From positions 124,001 through 188,000 of the forward strand of contig NZ_JAIUZP010000006.1 of NCBI RefSeq assembly GCF_020171315.1: 64,000 nucleotides of DNA, in the 5' to 3' direction. This document shows positions 37,254 to 46,264 of this stretch, piece by piece. The notes under the pieces are model-generated. The model did no database searches, was not told the DNA's origin, and was given only the letters and a program-made list of their open reading frames with translations. The DNA is from Pseudooceanicola nanhaiensis. Its GTDB lineage: Bacteria > Pseudomonadota > Alphaproteobacteria > Rhodobacterales > Rhodobacteraceae. How positions within the stretch are numbered: position 1 is the first letter of the stretch; every line of letters begins with the position of its first letter. Position numbers and translations under genes: made by a program.

Positions 37254-38000
37254 ATGGATCAGAAAATCGCGCTCGTGACGGGCGGTGGCAGCGGCGTGGG
37301 CCTTGCAGCGGCAACGGCGCTAGCCGAGATCGGCTTCACCCTCGTCCTGACCGGCCGCCGGGCCGAGGTGGTCGAGGCCGCAGCGGCGGGCCTGCCCGGC
37401 GAAGGACACATCGGGCTGGCGGCGGACGTCGGCGATGCCACGGCGGTGGAGGCGCTCTTTGCCGAGGTCGAACGCCGGTTCGGGCGCCTCGACCTGCTGT
37501 TCAACAACGCGGGCCGCAACGGCCCTGCGGTGGATATCGACGACCTGCCGGTGGAGACATGGAACGACATCGTCGCCACCAACCTCACCGGCTCCTTCCT
37601 CTGCGCCCGCGCGGCGTTCGGGCTGATGAAACGGCAAAGCCCGATGGGCGGGCGGATCATCAACAACGGCTCGATCAGCGCCCATGTCCCGCGTCCGCTC
37701 TCCCTGCCCTATACCGCGACCAAACACGCGATCACCGGCATGACCCGGTCGCTGTCGCTGGACGGGCGGGCCTATGACATCGCCTGCGGCCAGATCGACA
37801 TCGGTAATGCCGCCAGCGAGATGACCGAGCGGATGACGCAGGGCGTGCTGCAACCGGACGGCACCCGCCGCGCCGAACCCCGGATGGACGCCGGCGACGT
37901 GGGCAAGACCGTGGCCTACATGGCCGGGCTGCCGCTCTCGACGAACGTGCAGTTCGTGACGGTGATGGCCACGAAGATGCCGTTCATCGGACGGGGGTGA
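37254..38000 (+). CDS. SDR-family oxidoreductase
   Basis: The 248-residue protein starts after a GGAGGAGA site; 83 upstream in-frame codons overlap the LysR gene and are not used. Rossmann motif TGGGSGVG (9-16), NNAG (84-87), and catalytic Ser140, Tyr153 and Lys157 (YTATK) are all present. It is an NAD(P)-dependent alcohol, sugar or sugar-acid dehydrogenase. The upstream element TAATATATCA links it to the sugar-acid genes at 54-60 kb, making a sugar or sugar-acid dehydrogenase role attractive but unproven. Confidence 0.85.
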   Translation: MDQKIALVTGGGSGVGLAAATALAEIGFTLVLTGRRAEVVEAAAAGLPGEGHIGLAADVGDATAVEALFAEVERRFGRLDLLFNNAGRNGPAVDIDDLPVETWNDIVATNLTGSFLCARAAFGLMKRQSPMGGRIINNGSISAHVPRPLSLPYTATKHAITGMTRSLSLDGRAYDIACGQIDIGNAASEMTERMTQGVLQPDGTRRAEPRMDAGDVGKTVAYMAGLPLSTNVQFVTVMATKMPFIGRG

Positions 38001-38048
38001 CGCACGCTTCCCGGCGCGGACGCCCTGCCGCCCGGACGACCCGCATGA

Positions 38049-38087
38049 AAAAGGCCCCGGCAGAGCGTCACTCTGCCGGGGCCTTTT
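38049..38087. terminator. Strong bidirectional terminator
   Basis: AAGGCCCCGGCAGAG (38051-38065) pairs with CTCTGCCGGGGCCTT (38071-38085) over a five-base loop, with A and T tracts at either end. It separates the convergent SDR (stop 38000) and symporter (stop 38099) genes. Confidence 0.93.
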
Positions 38088-38098
38088 CCTTCAGAGGC

Positions 38099-39445
38099 TC
38101 AATGCGGCCGCGCGGCTTCGGCCAGGTGGCCTTCGGCGACCGGGTCGATGTCGAGCTTGTCGGTGATCACCCCGGCCATGGGGTTCTCGTAGACCGCCAT
38201 GTCAAGCTGGCCTTCGCTCTTGGCCACGATGGTCGTCACCACGGCGTCGCCGGTGATGTTCACCGCGGTGCGGATCATGTCCATCAGGCGGTCGACGCCG
38301 AGGATCAGGGCGATGCCCTCGATCGGCAGGCCCACCTGCCCCAGCACCATGGTCAGCATGACAAGGCCCACGCCCGGCACGCCCGCCGTGCCGATGGAGG
38401 CCAGCACCGCCATGGCGATCACCGTCAGATAGCCGCCCACGCCGAGGTCGATGCCGTAGACATTGGCGAGGAATACCGTCGCCACGCCTTGCATGATCGC
38501 CGTGCCGTCCATGTTGATCGTCGCACCGAAGGGCACCGAGAAGGAGGCGACCGAGTTGGTGGCGCCCATCCGTTCGGTCACGCAACGCAGGGTCACGGGG
38601 ATCGTCGCGTTCGAGGACGCGGTCGAGAAGGCAAAGACCTGTGCCGGGCGGATCTTCTTCATGAAGATGAAGGGATTGAGTCCCGAGAAGACCTTGAGGT
38701 AGAGCATCAGCGTCCCGAAGAGATGCAGCAGCAGCGCGAAGACCAGCACGAGGACATAGGCCAGCACCGGCAGGAAGAGCCCGATGCCCTGTTCGGTGAA
38801 GGTCTTGGTGATCAGGCAGAAGACCCCGATCGGCGCGAAGGCCATAACGATCTGCACCACCTTCATCATCAACTCGTTCATGTATTCGCAGCCCTCGACG
38901 AAGGACTTCGACTTGTCGCCCAGCATCAGCACCGCGATCCCGAGGATGATGGTGTAGAAGATGATCTGCAGCATCTCGCCGCCCGCGAAGGCCGCCACCG
39001 GGTTGCGCGGCACGATGGAGGCGAAGGTCGCCCAGACCGATGGCGCCTCCTTGCCGGTCACGCCGGAGGTGTCCACGCCCTCCATCTGGAAGCCCTGCCC
39101 GGGCCCGACCACGAGGGCGATCAGGATGGCGATGGCGATGGCCGTGGCGGTGGTCAGCAGGTAGAGGCCGAAGGCCTTGCCGCCCACGCGCCCGAGGATG
39201 CGGATGTCACCGATCCCAGCCACGCCGCAGATCAGCGAGAAGAAGACCAACGGCACCACCAGCATGGAGAGCGCGTTGACGAACATCCGCCCCACCATGC
39301 CAAAGAGGCCACCCACGAGATGGGTGTTGATGGCCTCGATCTGAAGCATGTTCAGGATCACGCCGAGCACGAGGCCCGCGCCCATCCCGATCATGACCTG
39401 TGTCGTGAGCGAATAGCGTTTCTTGCCGGGGGAAGCATCACTCAT
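38099..39445 (-). CDS. Dicarboxylate/amino acid:cation symporter (DAACS family)
   Basis: The 448-residue protein starts at MSDASPGKKRYSLTTQ after a GGAGG-like site; the upstream 69 in-frame codons are not membrane-like. About eight spans plus re-entrant loops are expected. TFAFSTASSNATIPVTL is the serine-rich HP1-like loop, and FGATINMDGTAIMQG is the NMDGT cation/substrate motif of the glutamate/C4-dicarboxylate carriers (GltP, DctA). It imports C4-dicarboxylates or acidic amino acids with Na+ or H+. It lies downstream of the 2-hydroxyacid dehydrogenase but after that gene's terminator. Confidence 0.9.
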   Translation of the reverse strand: MSDASPGKKRYSLTTQVMIGMGAGLVLGVILNMLQIEAINTHLVGGLFGMVGRMFVNALSMLVVPLVFFSLICGVAGIGDIRILGRVGGKAFGLYLLTTATAIAIAILIALVVGPGQGFQMEGVDTSGVTGKEAPSVWATFASIVPRNPVAAFAGGEMLQIIFYTIILGIAVLMLGDKSKSFVEGCEYMNELMMKVVQIVMAFAPIGVFCLITKTFTEQGIGLFLPVLAYVLVLVFALLLHLFGTLMLYLKVFSGLNPFIFMKKIRPAQVFAFSTASSNATIPVTLRCVTERMGATNSVASFSVPFGATINMDGTAIMQGVATVFLANVYGIDLGVGGYLTVIAMAVLASIGTAGVPGVGLVMLTMVLGQVGLPIEGIALILGVDRLMDMIRTAVNITGDAVVTTIVAKSEGQLDMAVYENPMAGVITDKLDIDPVAEGHLAEAARPH

Positions 39446-39642
39446 GGGGACCTCCGAAATTGCGTTCTGGAAAGTGCCGCCCTGACGGGCCGCGGATGAA
39501 ATGATGGTGCAAGTATGTGGCGCGGCTGGACTTTTGTCTGCCCCCTTCTCTGCAGACACGCCTTTTCCGGGCGTTTCACACCCCGATTTCGCCTTTGGGC
39601 GGTGCAATCCCGTGCCGATCCGCCCTGCGGCGCACAAGAAAA

Positions 39643-39663
39643 GGCCGGGCACGAGGCCCGGCC
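39643..39663 (-). terminator. Intrinsic terminator of the ThDP enzyme/2-hydroxyacid dehydrogenase operon
   Basis: GGCCGGGC (39643-39650) pairs with GCCCGGCC (39656-39663). On the minus strand the hairpin is followed by TTTTCTTG. It lies about 45 bases past the FAD dehydrogenase stop codon. Confidence 0.85.
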
Positions 39664-39709
39664 AGTTTGGAGAATGCCAGCGACATTTCCGGGAGAAAAC
39701 TGTGAGTGT

Positions 39710-41149
39710 TCAGAGCACCTTACCGGGGTTCATCAACCCCTCCGGGTCCAGCGCCTGCTTGATGGTTTCCATGAGCTTGAGCGCCACCGGGTCCTTGTAA
39801 CGGCGCAATTCCTTGCGTTTCACCATGCCGATGCCGTGTTCGGCCGAGATCGAGCCGTTCATCCCGGCGACGATGTCATGCACGATCCGGTTGAAGGCGG
39901 GATATTCCTCGAGGAAGTCCGCATCGGTCATGTCGAGCGGACGCGACAGGTTGAAATGCAGGTTGCCGTCGCCGAAGTGGCCAAAGGGCACGACCCGCAC
40001 GGAGGGCATATGCGCGCGGCAGGCCGCGGGCGCCACATGCAGGAACTCCGCCACCTTGGAGACCGGCACCGCCACGTCGTGCTTGATCGAGGCGCCTTCG
40101 GGCTTCTGGCTTTCCGAGAGGTGTTCGCGCAGGTTCCACAGCGCGTTGCGCTGCGCCTCGGAGGCCCCGATCACCGCGTCGAAGATCTCTTCCGCCTCGA
40201 AGGCCTCCCCCAGCACCGCTTCCATGCGGGCGTCGAGATCGGCATTCGCATCGGGCGAGGTCAGCTCGACCAGGCAATAGGCCGGGTGGACCTCGGCCAT
40301 GGGATCGGTGCAACCGGGCGCGTGGTCCAGCACCATCTGCAGCGCCATCCGCTCGATATACTCGAAGGTCGAGAGGCTGTCGGCGGCCTGCGCGCGCATC
40401 CGGTCATAGAGCGCGAGCGCCGCATCGGGCCCCTCGCAGGCGACCATGGCGGTGGCGCGGGTGGCGGGCTTGGGGAAGAGCTTCAGCACTGCGGCGGTGA
40501 TGATCCCCAGCGTGCCCTCGGCCCCGATGAAGAGGTTCTTCAGGTCGTAGCCGGTGTTGTTCTTGCGCAGCCCGTTCAGGTCGCTGAGGATCTCGCCATC
40601 GGGCAGGACGACCTCCAGCCCCAGCACCAGCTCACGCGTGTTGCCATAGCGCAGGACGGCCGTGCCGCCCGCGTTGGTGGCAAGGTTGCCACCGATCTGG
40701 CAGGAGCCCTCGGAGGCGAGCGACAGCGGGAAGAGACGCCCCGCCTCCTCTGCCGCCTGCTGCACGGTCAGCAGGATGCAGCCCGCCTCGACCGTCAGGG
40801 TGGAATTCAGCGGATCGACCTCGCGGATGCGGTTCATCCGGTCGGTGGCGAGGATCACCGCGCCCTGCGGCACGCCCCCGCCCACGAGGCCGGTGTTCCC
40901 GCCCTGCGGCACGATAGGCACGCCCGCCGCGCGGCAGGCCTTGACGATGTCCGAGACCTCCTGCGTCGAGCCGGGCCGCACGAGGGCAAGCGCCAGCCCC
41001 TTGTAGAGGCCGCGATCCTCCACGATCCGCAGGGCCATGTCGCCCGCGTCGGAGGTGACGTAGGACGGGCCGACGATCCCTTCGAGGGTGGCATAGAGGC
41101 CCTCCGGGAGGGCCTCCAGCGCCGGTTTCGGCTGGGCTTGCACGTTCAT
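39710..41149 (-). CDS. FAD-linked D-2-hydroxyacid dehydrogenase (GlcD/D-2-hydroxyglutarate dehydrogenase-like)
   Basis: The 479-residue flavoprotein has the PCMH-type FAD domain with PQGGNTGLVGGGVP (81-94), SEGSCQIGGNLATNAGGTAV and FIGAEGTLGIITAAVLKL. The C-terminal oxidase domain has FGHFGDGNLHFN and AEHGIGMVKR, the metal and substrate residues of the D-lactate/D-2-hydroxyglutarate dehydrogenase group. It should oxidise a D-2-hydroxyacid to a 2-oxoacid, passing electrons to the respiratory chain. It begins 10 bases after the ThDP-dependent enzyme stops, so the two are an operon. Confidence 0.88.
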   Translation of the reverse strand: MNVQAQPKPALEALPEGLYATLEGIVGPSYVTSDAGDMALRIVEDRGLYKGLALALVRPGSTQEVSDIVKACRAAGVPIVPQGGNTGLVGGGVPQGAVILATDRMNRIREVDPLNSTLTVEAGCILLTVQQAAEEAGRLFPLSLASEGSCQIGGNLATNAGGTAVLRYGNTRELVLGLEVVLPDGEILSDLNGLRKNNTGYDLKNLFIGAEGTLGIITAAVLKLFPKPATRATAMVACEGPDAALALYDRMRAQAADSLSTFEYIERMALQMVLDHAPGCTDPMAEVHPAYCLVELTSPDANADLDARMEAVLGEAFEAEEIFDAVIGASEAQRNALWNLREHLSESQKPEGASIKHDVAVPVSKVAEFLHVAPAACRAHMPSVRVVPFGHFGDGNLHFNLSRPLDMTDADFLEEYPAFNRIVHDIVAGMNGSISAEHGIGMVKRKELRRYKDPVALKLMETIKQALDPEGLMNPGKVL

Positions 41150-41159
41150 CGCCCTGCCC

Positions 41160-42857
41160 TCACGCCGTCTGCTTGGCGAGGGCCGCCTTGCGCAGCGCGG
41201 TGATCGTCGTGCGCGAGGAGATCTGCTCGGGGTCGGTGACCAGTTCCAGCACCGCCGGACGGCCGCTTTCGCGGGCGCGGGTCAGGGCAGCGGCGAAGTC
41301 CTCGGTCTTCTCGACCCGCTCGGAATAGCAGCCCAGACCCTCGGCCATGCGGACGAAGTCCTGGTTCTTCAGCGTAGTGCCCGAAACGCGCTCGGGGTGG
41401 TCGCGCTCCTGGTGCATGCGGATCGTGCCGTAGACGCCGTTGTTGAAGAGCAGGACAATCGGCTTGGCGCCGTATTGCGCGGCGGTGGCCAGTTCGTTGC
41501 CGCTCATCATGAAGCCGCCGTCGCCCACGAAGGACATCACCAGCCGCTCGGGGTCCATCAGCGAGGCCGCCACGGCGGCGGGCACGGAATAGCCCATGGC
41601 ACCGCAGGTGGAGCCGACGATGCGGCCCGGGCGCCCGAAGCGCAGGAAGCGCTGTGCCCAGCCGGTGTGGTTGCCCGCGTCCAGCGTCACCACGAGGTCA
41701 TCGGGCAGGCTGTCGCGGACCTGCGCAAGCGCCACGCCCATGTCGAGGGTCCAGTCGCCGCCGTTGGGCGCCTCGGTGTCGGCAAGGTAGTCGCCGTGCA
41801 CCGCAGCGCACCAACCGGCCCAGTCATCGGCCTTGCCAAGCTCGGCACCGTCCAGCGCCGCCGCAAGGACGGAGGGCGCGCAGGCCAGCCCGAGGTCGGG
41901 GGTATAGACCCGGCCCACCTCGTCCGCGTCGGGGTAGACATGGACCAGCCGGATGCCGGGGTTCGGCGAGGCCAGCGATTCATAGGTGCGGGTCGTCATC
42001 TCGCCCAGACGGGCGCCGATGACCACCAGCAGGTCGGCCTCTTCGAGGCGCTTGTAGAGCGAGGGTGCGGTCGAGGTGCCGAAGTCGCCACCGTAGACCG
42101 GCGAGAGGTTGTCGACGATGTCCTGACGGCGGAACGAGGTGGTGACGGGGATGTTGTTCGCCTCGGCGAAGCGGGAAATCGCGGCGGCGGCATCATCGTC
42201 CCAGCCCGAGCCGCCAAGCAGCAGCATCGGCTTTTCGGCGCCCGCCAGCTCGGCCTTCAGGGCCTCGACGTCGGCGGGGATGATCCCGGCCTTGGTGGGC
42301 TCGTAGGGGCGCGCATCGGCCACGGCCACGGCATCGGTCAGCATGTCCTCGGGCAGCGCGATGACCACCGGGCCCGGACGGCCCGAGGTGGCGACGCGGA
42401 AGGCGCGGGACATGTATTCGGGAATGCGGCGCGCGTCGTCGATCTGGGTCGCCCATTTGGCGATCGGGCCGAACATGGCGCGGTAGTCGACCTCCTGGAA
42501 GGCCTCGCGGTCCGTGGTGTCGCGGGCGATCTGGCCCACGAGCAGGATCATCGGCGTGCTGTCCTGCTGCGCGATATGGACGCCGATGGCGGCGTGGCAG
42601 GCGCCGGGGCCGCGGGTGACCATGCAGATGCCGGGCTTGCCGGTCATCTTGCCATAGGCCTCGGCCATGTCGGCGGCGCCGGCCTCGTGGCGGGCGTTGA
42701 TCAGGGTGAAGCGGTCCTTCACGTCATGCAGGGCATCCAGCACCTCCAGGTAGCTCTCGCCGGGCACGCAGTAGGCGGTGTCGGCGCCGTGGATCAGCAG
42801 TTGATCGACGAGGATCTGGCCGCCGGTGCGGACCGGGTGGGAGGTGGATTGCAGCAT
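41160..42857 (-). CDS. Thiamine diphosphate-dependent enzyme (acetolactate synthase/decarboxylase-like)
   Basis: The 565-residue protein starts at MLQSTSHPVRTGGQILVDQL, 26 codons inside the longer open frame. Three ThDP-family domains are visible: an N-terminal Pyr domain with catalytic Glu58 in INARHEAGAADMAEAYG, a central FAD/NAD-like domain, and a C-terminal PP domain with GDGGFMMSGNELATAAQ leading to NN for ThDP-Mg binding. It is not paired with a regulatory IlvN subunit, so a decarboxylase or lyase acting on a 2-oxoacid is likelier than biosynthetic acetolactate synthase. It is co-transcribed with the 2-hydroxyacid dehydrogenase downstream. Confidence 0.85.
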   Translation of the reverse strand: MLQSTSHPVRTGGQILVDQLLIHGADTAYCVPGESYLEVLDALHDVKDRFTLINARHEAGAADMAEAYGKMTGKPGICMVTRGPGACHAAIGVHIAQQDSTPMILLVGQIARDTTDREAFQEVDYRAMFGPIAKWATQIDDARRIPEYMSRAFRVATSGRPGPVVIALPEDMLTDAVAVADARPYEPTKAGIIPADVEALKAELAGAEKPMLLLGGSGWDDDAAAAISRFAEANNIPVTTSFRRQDIVDNLSPVYGGDFGTSTAPSLYKRLEEADLLVVIGARLGEMTTRTYESLASPNPGIRLVHVYPDADEVGRVYTPDLGLACAPSVLAAALDGAELGKADDWAGWCAAVHGDYLADTEAPNGGDWTLDMGVALAQVRDSLPDDLVVTLDAGNHTGWAQRFLRFGRPGRIVGSTCGAMGYSVPAAVAASLMDPERLVMSFVGDGGFMMSGNELATAAQYGAKPIVLLFNNGVYGTIRMHQERDHPERVSGTTLKNQDFVRMAEGLGCYSERVEKTEDFAAALTRARESGRPAVLELVTDPEQISSRTTITALRKAALAKQTA

Positions 42858-42948
42858 GGGGGTCTCCGTTTCACGGGGGGTGTTTCTGGGCATGCCGGGT
42901 CCGGGCGGAGACCTTGGGCGGGCTCCGAGGGGCATGGGGGGAGAAAAA

Positions 42949-42974
42949 GCCCCGGCCGGATGGCCGGCCGGGGC
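42949..42974 (-). terminator. Intrinsic terminator of the TRAP operon
   Basis: GCCCCGGCCGG (42949-42959) pairs with CCGGCCGGGGC (42964-42974) over an ATGG loop. On the minus strand it is followed by TTTTTCTC. It lies ten bases beyond the TRAP permease stop codon. Confidence 0.92.
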
Positions 42975-42983
42975 GAAGGGTGC

Positions 42984-44855
42984 TTACTCGCCGACCTGCG
43001 CGACCGGCTGGGCCTGGGTCCGCGTCAGCTGCCGGGCCAGCACGAGGCCGGTGCAGACGAGGCCCGCGACCGTCACCCGCCAGTCGGGGTAGATCATGCA
43101 GAGCGCGCCGACGAAGAGCAGAGCGGCCTGCCAGTGGTCGAGCTTGCCGTAGAAGAACCGTTGCAGCGCGGCGGCCAGCAGGATCACACCCAGCGTGGCG
43201 AAGGTCACGACCACGACGATGTTCAGCCAGTCACCCTGCAGCAGGATCGAGGGCTCGTAGACGAACATGAAGGGAACGATGAAGCCCGTCATGCCCAGCT
43301 TGACCGCGGCGATGGACGCCTCGACGATCTTGGCCTGGCTCAGCGTGTTCGCGGCATAGACCGCCATTGCGACCGGCGGCGTGATGGCCGAGAGGATCGC
43401 GAAGTAGAACACGAAGAGGTGCGCCGCCTCGACTTCCACGCCCAGTTTCACCAGCGCCGGCACCAGCAGGGCAACCTGCACGATGTAGGCGGGGGTGGTG
43501 GGCATGCCCATGCCGAGGATGATGCCCGCGATCATCGAGAGCAGCAGCGCGATGACAAGGGTGTCCTGCGCGGCGGAGATCACGAAGTTCGAGAAGGTCA
43601 GGCCAAGGCCGGTGATGTCGATGACACCGACGACGATACCCGCACAGGCACAGGCCGCGGCGATGGAGAGCACGTTGCGCGCACCGCCTTCGAGGGCTGC
43701 GAGGATGTTGTCGATGGTGACATAGTGACGGGTGGTCTTGCGCAGGGCCGCAACCGGCACCACCGAGATCACGCCGCAGAGTGCTGCGTAGGGGGCGGAG
43801 TAGCCCATCATCAGCACGCCGATGATGACGGCCAGCGGCAGGAAGAGGTGGCCACGTTCACGCAGCACCTGCTTCATCGGCACCTGGTCCTCTTTCGGGA
43901 CCGAACCGATGCCACGGCGCTTGGCCTCGAAGTGGACGGCGGCGAAGAGCGCGACGTAGAACAGGACCGCGGGGACGATGGCGTATTTGGCAACCGTCAG
44001 GTAGCCGACGCCGAGGTATTCCGCCATCACGAAGGCGGCGGCACCCATCACCGGCGGCATGATCTGACCGCCCGTGGAGGCCACGGCCTCAACCGCACCG
44101 GCAAAGGCGGGCTTGAAGCCCATGCGCTTCATCAGCGGGATCGAGAAGGTGCCGGTGGTCATCACGTTGGCCACGGCCGAGCCCGAAACGGAGCCGAACA
44201 TGCCCGAGGTCACGCAGGCCACCTTGGCGGGGCCGCCAGCCTGACGACCGGTGAGTGCCACCGCGAAGTCCATGAAGAGCTGGCCCACGCCCATCCGTTC
44301 GACCAATGCGCCGAAGAGGATGAAGAGCACCATGTAGGTGGCCGACACCGAGATCGGGATACCGAAGATGCCTTCGGGGGTCATGAACAGCTGTTCGAGG
44401 ATCACGCTCGGCAGGGTCGAGGTGAAGAAGAGGCCATAGGCCATGAAGCAGATCGCGGTGATCGGCAGGACCGGCCCCAGCATCCGCCGGGTCGCTTCCA
44501 GCAGCAGCACCACGAGGGTGATGCCCACGGCGATGTCCATCGGCTCCAGCGGGTCCACGTAGAGGAACCGCATGTAGATGTATTCGAGGTTCAGCGAGGG
44601 ATAGAGCGCCGCCAGACAGGCGATGCCGCCCAGCAGGATGTCGTACCAGCGCGGCACCTCCTGCTGACGTCCCTTGTAGTCATGGGTCAGGTAGATGAGC
44701 AGCAGGGCCAGGGCCACGTGCACACCACGCATCACATAGGGGTTGGGCGGGCCGGCAAAGGCCACGTAAAGATGCCACAACGCCATGCCGATCAGGATCA
44801 GACGTACGATCCTCGATAGCAGCGGTATGTGTCTTGAGAACAGACTCAGGCTCAT
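42984..44855 (-). CDS. TRAP transporter fused permease (4TM/12TM), TAXI type
   Basis: The 623-residue membrane protein fuses the small DctQ-like and large DctM-like subunits, as is usual in TAXI-type TRAP systems. The first about 170 residues hold the small-subunit spans. The large part has FGSVSGSAVANVMTTGTFSI and a second IILGMGMPTTPAYIVQVALL motif, the two inverted-repeat signatures of DctM. It works with the TAXI binding protein at 45014 and uses a sodium or proton gradient. A hairpin separates the two genes. Confidence 0.93.
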   Translation of the reverse strand: MSLSLFSRHIPLLSRIVRLILIGMALWHLYVAFAGPPNPYVMRGVHVALALLLIYLTHDYKGRQQEVPRWYDILLGGIACLAALYPSLNLEYIYMRFLYVDPLEPMDIAVGITLVVLLLEATRRMLGPVLPITAICFMAYGLFFTSTLPSVILEQLFMTPEGIFGIPISVSATYMVLFILFGALVERMGVGQLFMDFAVALTGRQAGGPAKVACVTSGMFGSVSGSAVANVMTTGTFSIPLMKRMGFKPAFAGAVEAVASTGGQIMPPVMGAAAFVMAEYLGVGYLTVAKYAIVPAVLFYVALFAAVHFEAKRRGIGSVPKEDQVPMKQVLRERGHLFLPLAVIIGVLMMGYSAPYAALCGVISVVPVAALRKTTRHYVTIDNILAALEGGARNVLSIAAACACAGIVVGVIDITGLGLTFSNFVISAAQDTLVIALLLSMIAGIILGMGMPTTPAYIVQVALLVPALVKLGVEVEAAHLFVFYFAILSAITPPVAMAVYAANTLSQAKIVEASIAAVKLGMTGFIVPFMFVYEPSILLQGDWLNIVVVVTFATLGVILLAAALQRFFYGKLDHWQAALLFVGALCMIYPDWRVTVAGLVCTGLVLARQLTRTQAQPVAQVGE

Positions 44856-44967
44856 GGCGATCCTCCTCTTGGCGCCCGTGGGAACCGCACCGCCCCTTCA
44901 GACGCCGTCCCGGTTCCATTCGCTCTGTATGTACCGCCCTGCCCCTCCTGTGGCGCGGACGGAGAAA

Positions 44968-44992
44968 GGCGGGGCCACGATGCAGCCCCGCC
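44968..44992 (-). terminator. Attenuator-like hairpin between TAXI binding protein and TRAP permease
   Basis: GGCGGGGC (44968-44975) pairs with GCCCCGCC (44985-44992) over a nine-base loop and is followed on the minus strand by TTTCTCC. Partial termination here would give excess binding protein. Confidence 0.65.
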
Positions 44993-45013
44993 CGGTCATC
45001 CCCAGGGGGATGA

Positions 45014-45973
45014 TCAGTTCATGCTGACGCCGCGGGACTCGTAGAATTCCTTGGCGGCGGGGTGGAACGGCACACCGATGTCGGTGGCCATCATGTCCAC
45101 GGTCAGGCCGGCCATCGACTTGGTGATCGCACCAAAGCTGTCGATGTTGTCGGCGATCGCGCCCAGGACAGCCTTAACGATCTCGCCGTCGAAGTCGCAG
45201 GCCGCGACCATGTGGGTGTCATAGGAAATCGCGTGCTTCACTTCGTCGATGCCCGGGTAGGAGCCCGGCTTGACTTCACGCAGCTGGAAGGCGGCGTTCA
45301 TGTCCTTGAAGTGCTTGAAGGTTTCCTCGTCGATGTCGATCATGTTGATGTCGCGCGACGAGGCGAGGTCCATGACCGAGCCGGTGGGCAGCGAGGAGCC
45401 GAGGGTGAAGATGTCGGCATGGCCGTCCTTCATCTGGCTGGCGCTGTCCGAGTAGGACGTATGCGCGACCGACTTCATGTCGTCGAAGGACAGGCCGGCG
45501 GTGCCGAGCAGTTCGCGGGTGAGGTATTCACCGGTGTTGCCGAGCTGCTGGGTGGTCAGGTCGTGGCCCTTCATGTCCGCAACCGAGTTGATGCCGCTGT
45601 CCGCGGTCACGACAACCTGGAAGTACTGCGGATAGAGCACGCCGATGTTGCAGACGTTGGTGGTCGCCTTGCGGAAGGGCTCCTTGCCTTCGAGGCTGTC
45701 CACGGTCGAAATCGAGTTCGCGAAGGCGATCGGGAAACGACCCGCATCGACGCCCACCACGTTGGCCACGCCCGCGCCGGGGGTGACGGTGATCGACAGG
45801 TCGGGGATTTCCTTTTCCACGATGGCCTTGATCGCGCCGCCGACGGGGAACCAGGACCCGCCCTGCTGGCCGGTGGCCATCACGAATTCATTGGCCTGCG
45901 CGGCCACGGCCCCGGATGCAACGATGGCAGCCACGGCAACTGCGCCGCGGGCGGCTTTGAGAACTTGAGACAT
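45014..45973 (-). CDS. TAXI-family TRAP transporter substrate-binding protein
   Basis: The 319-residue protein has a Sec signal peptide (cleavage after about residue 27, AAQA). The mature N-terminus FVMATGQQGGSWFPVGGAIK and the VTPGAGVANVVGVDAGRFPIAFANS region are TAXI hallmarks. TAXI proteins bind organic acids in the periplasm. It is transcribed divergently from the FadR-type regulator and the larE-larB genes, across a 320-base control region rich in palindromes, so its ligand may be the substrate of the Ni-pincer pathway. Confidence 0.93.
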   Translation of the reverse strand: MSQVLKAARGAVAVAAIVASGAVAAQANEFVMATGQQGGSWFPVGGAIKAIVEKEIPDLSITVTPGAGVANVVGVDAGRFPIAFANSISTVDSLEGKEPFRKATTNVCNIGVLYPQYFQVVVTADSGINSVADMKGHDLTTQQLGNTGEYLTRELLGTAGLSFDDMKSVAHTSYSDSASQMKDGHADIFTLGSSLPTGSVMDLASSRDINMIDIDEETFKHFKDMNAAFQLREVKPGSYPGIDEVKHAISYDTHMVAACDFDGEIVKAVLGAIADNIDSFGAITKSMAGLTVDMMATDIGVPFHPAAKEFYESRGVSMN

Positions 45974-46110
45974 GTAACTCCTCCCGAGTTTTGCTGACTG
46001 AGCTCAGGGCCGGCCGCGCGGATCTCCTGTCCGCAAAGCCAATGGTCCTGCCCGTCGCTCCTCCCTGATACGACACGGGCGTGCCGTCTTGGGCAACTTC
46101 CCCCACAAGG

Positions 46111-46138
46111 TGACAACTTGTCAAACGAAAATACAAGT
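46111..46138. promoter_or_regulatory. Candidate FadR-type operator
   Basis: TGACAACTTGTCA (46111-46123) is a perfect 13-base palindrome. Overlapping it, ACTTGT (46116-46121) and ACAAGT (46133-46138) form an interrupted inverted repeat. The GT...AC layout suits FadR-family GntR regulators, one of which is encoded next door. Confidence 0.55.
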
Positions 46139-46252
46139 CAGCAGCGTTCTCTTTGCGCTTGCCAAACAAAATATGGAGATAAACCCTTATTTTGCAGGTG
46201 CAGAAACGATTCTGCTGGCGTCCGAACCTGTAAGGTCCTCATATTGACATCT

Positions 46253-46264
46253 TATAATACAAGT
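46253..46264 (+). promoter_or_regulatory. -10 box overlapping second AATACAAGT element
   Basis: TATAAT (46253-46258) lies 35 bases before the GntR start codon. It overlaps AATACAAGT (46256-46264), which repeats the half-site at 46130-46138. A regulator bound here would block RNA polymerase. No good -35 hexamer is evident at normal spacing. Confidence 0.45.

Noticed and set aside
41160-42857. Biosynthetic acetolactate synthase (IlvB)
   Set aside because: No ilvN or ilvC nearby, and it is coupled to a 2-hydroxyacid dehydrogenase; a catabolic ThDP enzyme fits better.
41397-44819. 1140-codon open frame on the plus strand
   Set aside because: It is antisense to the ThDP enzyme and TRAP permease, both of which have clear family motifs; long antisense frames are expected at this GC content.
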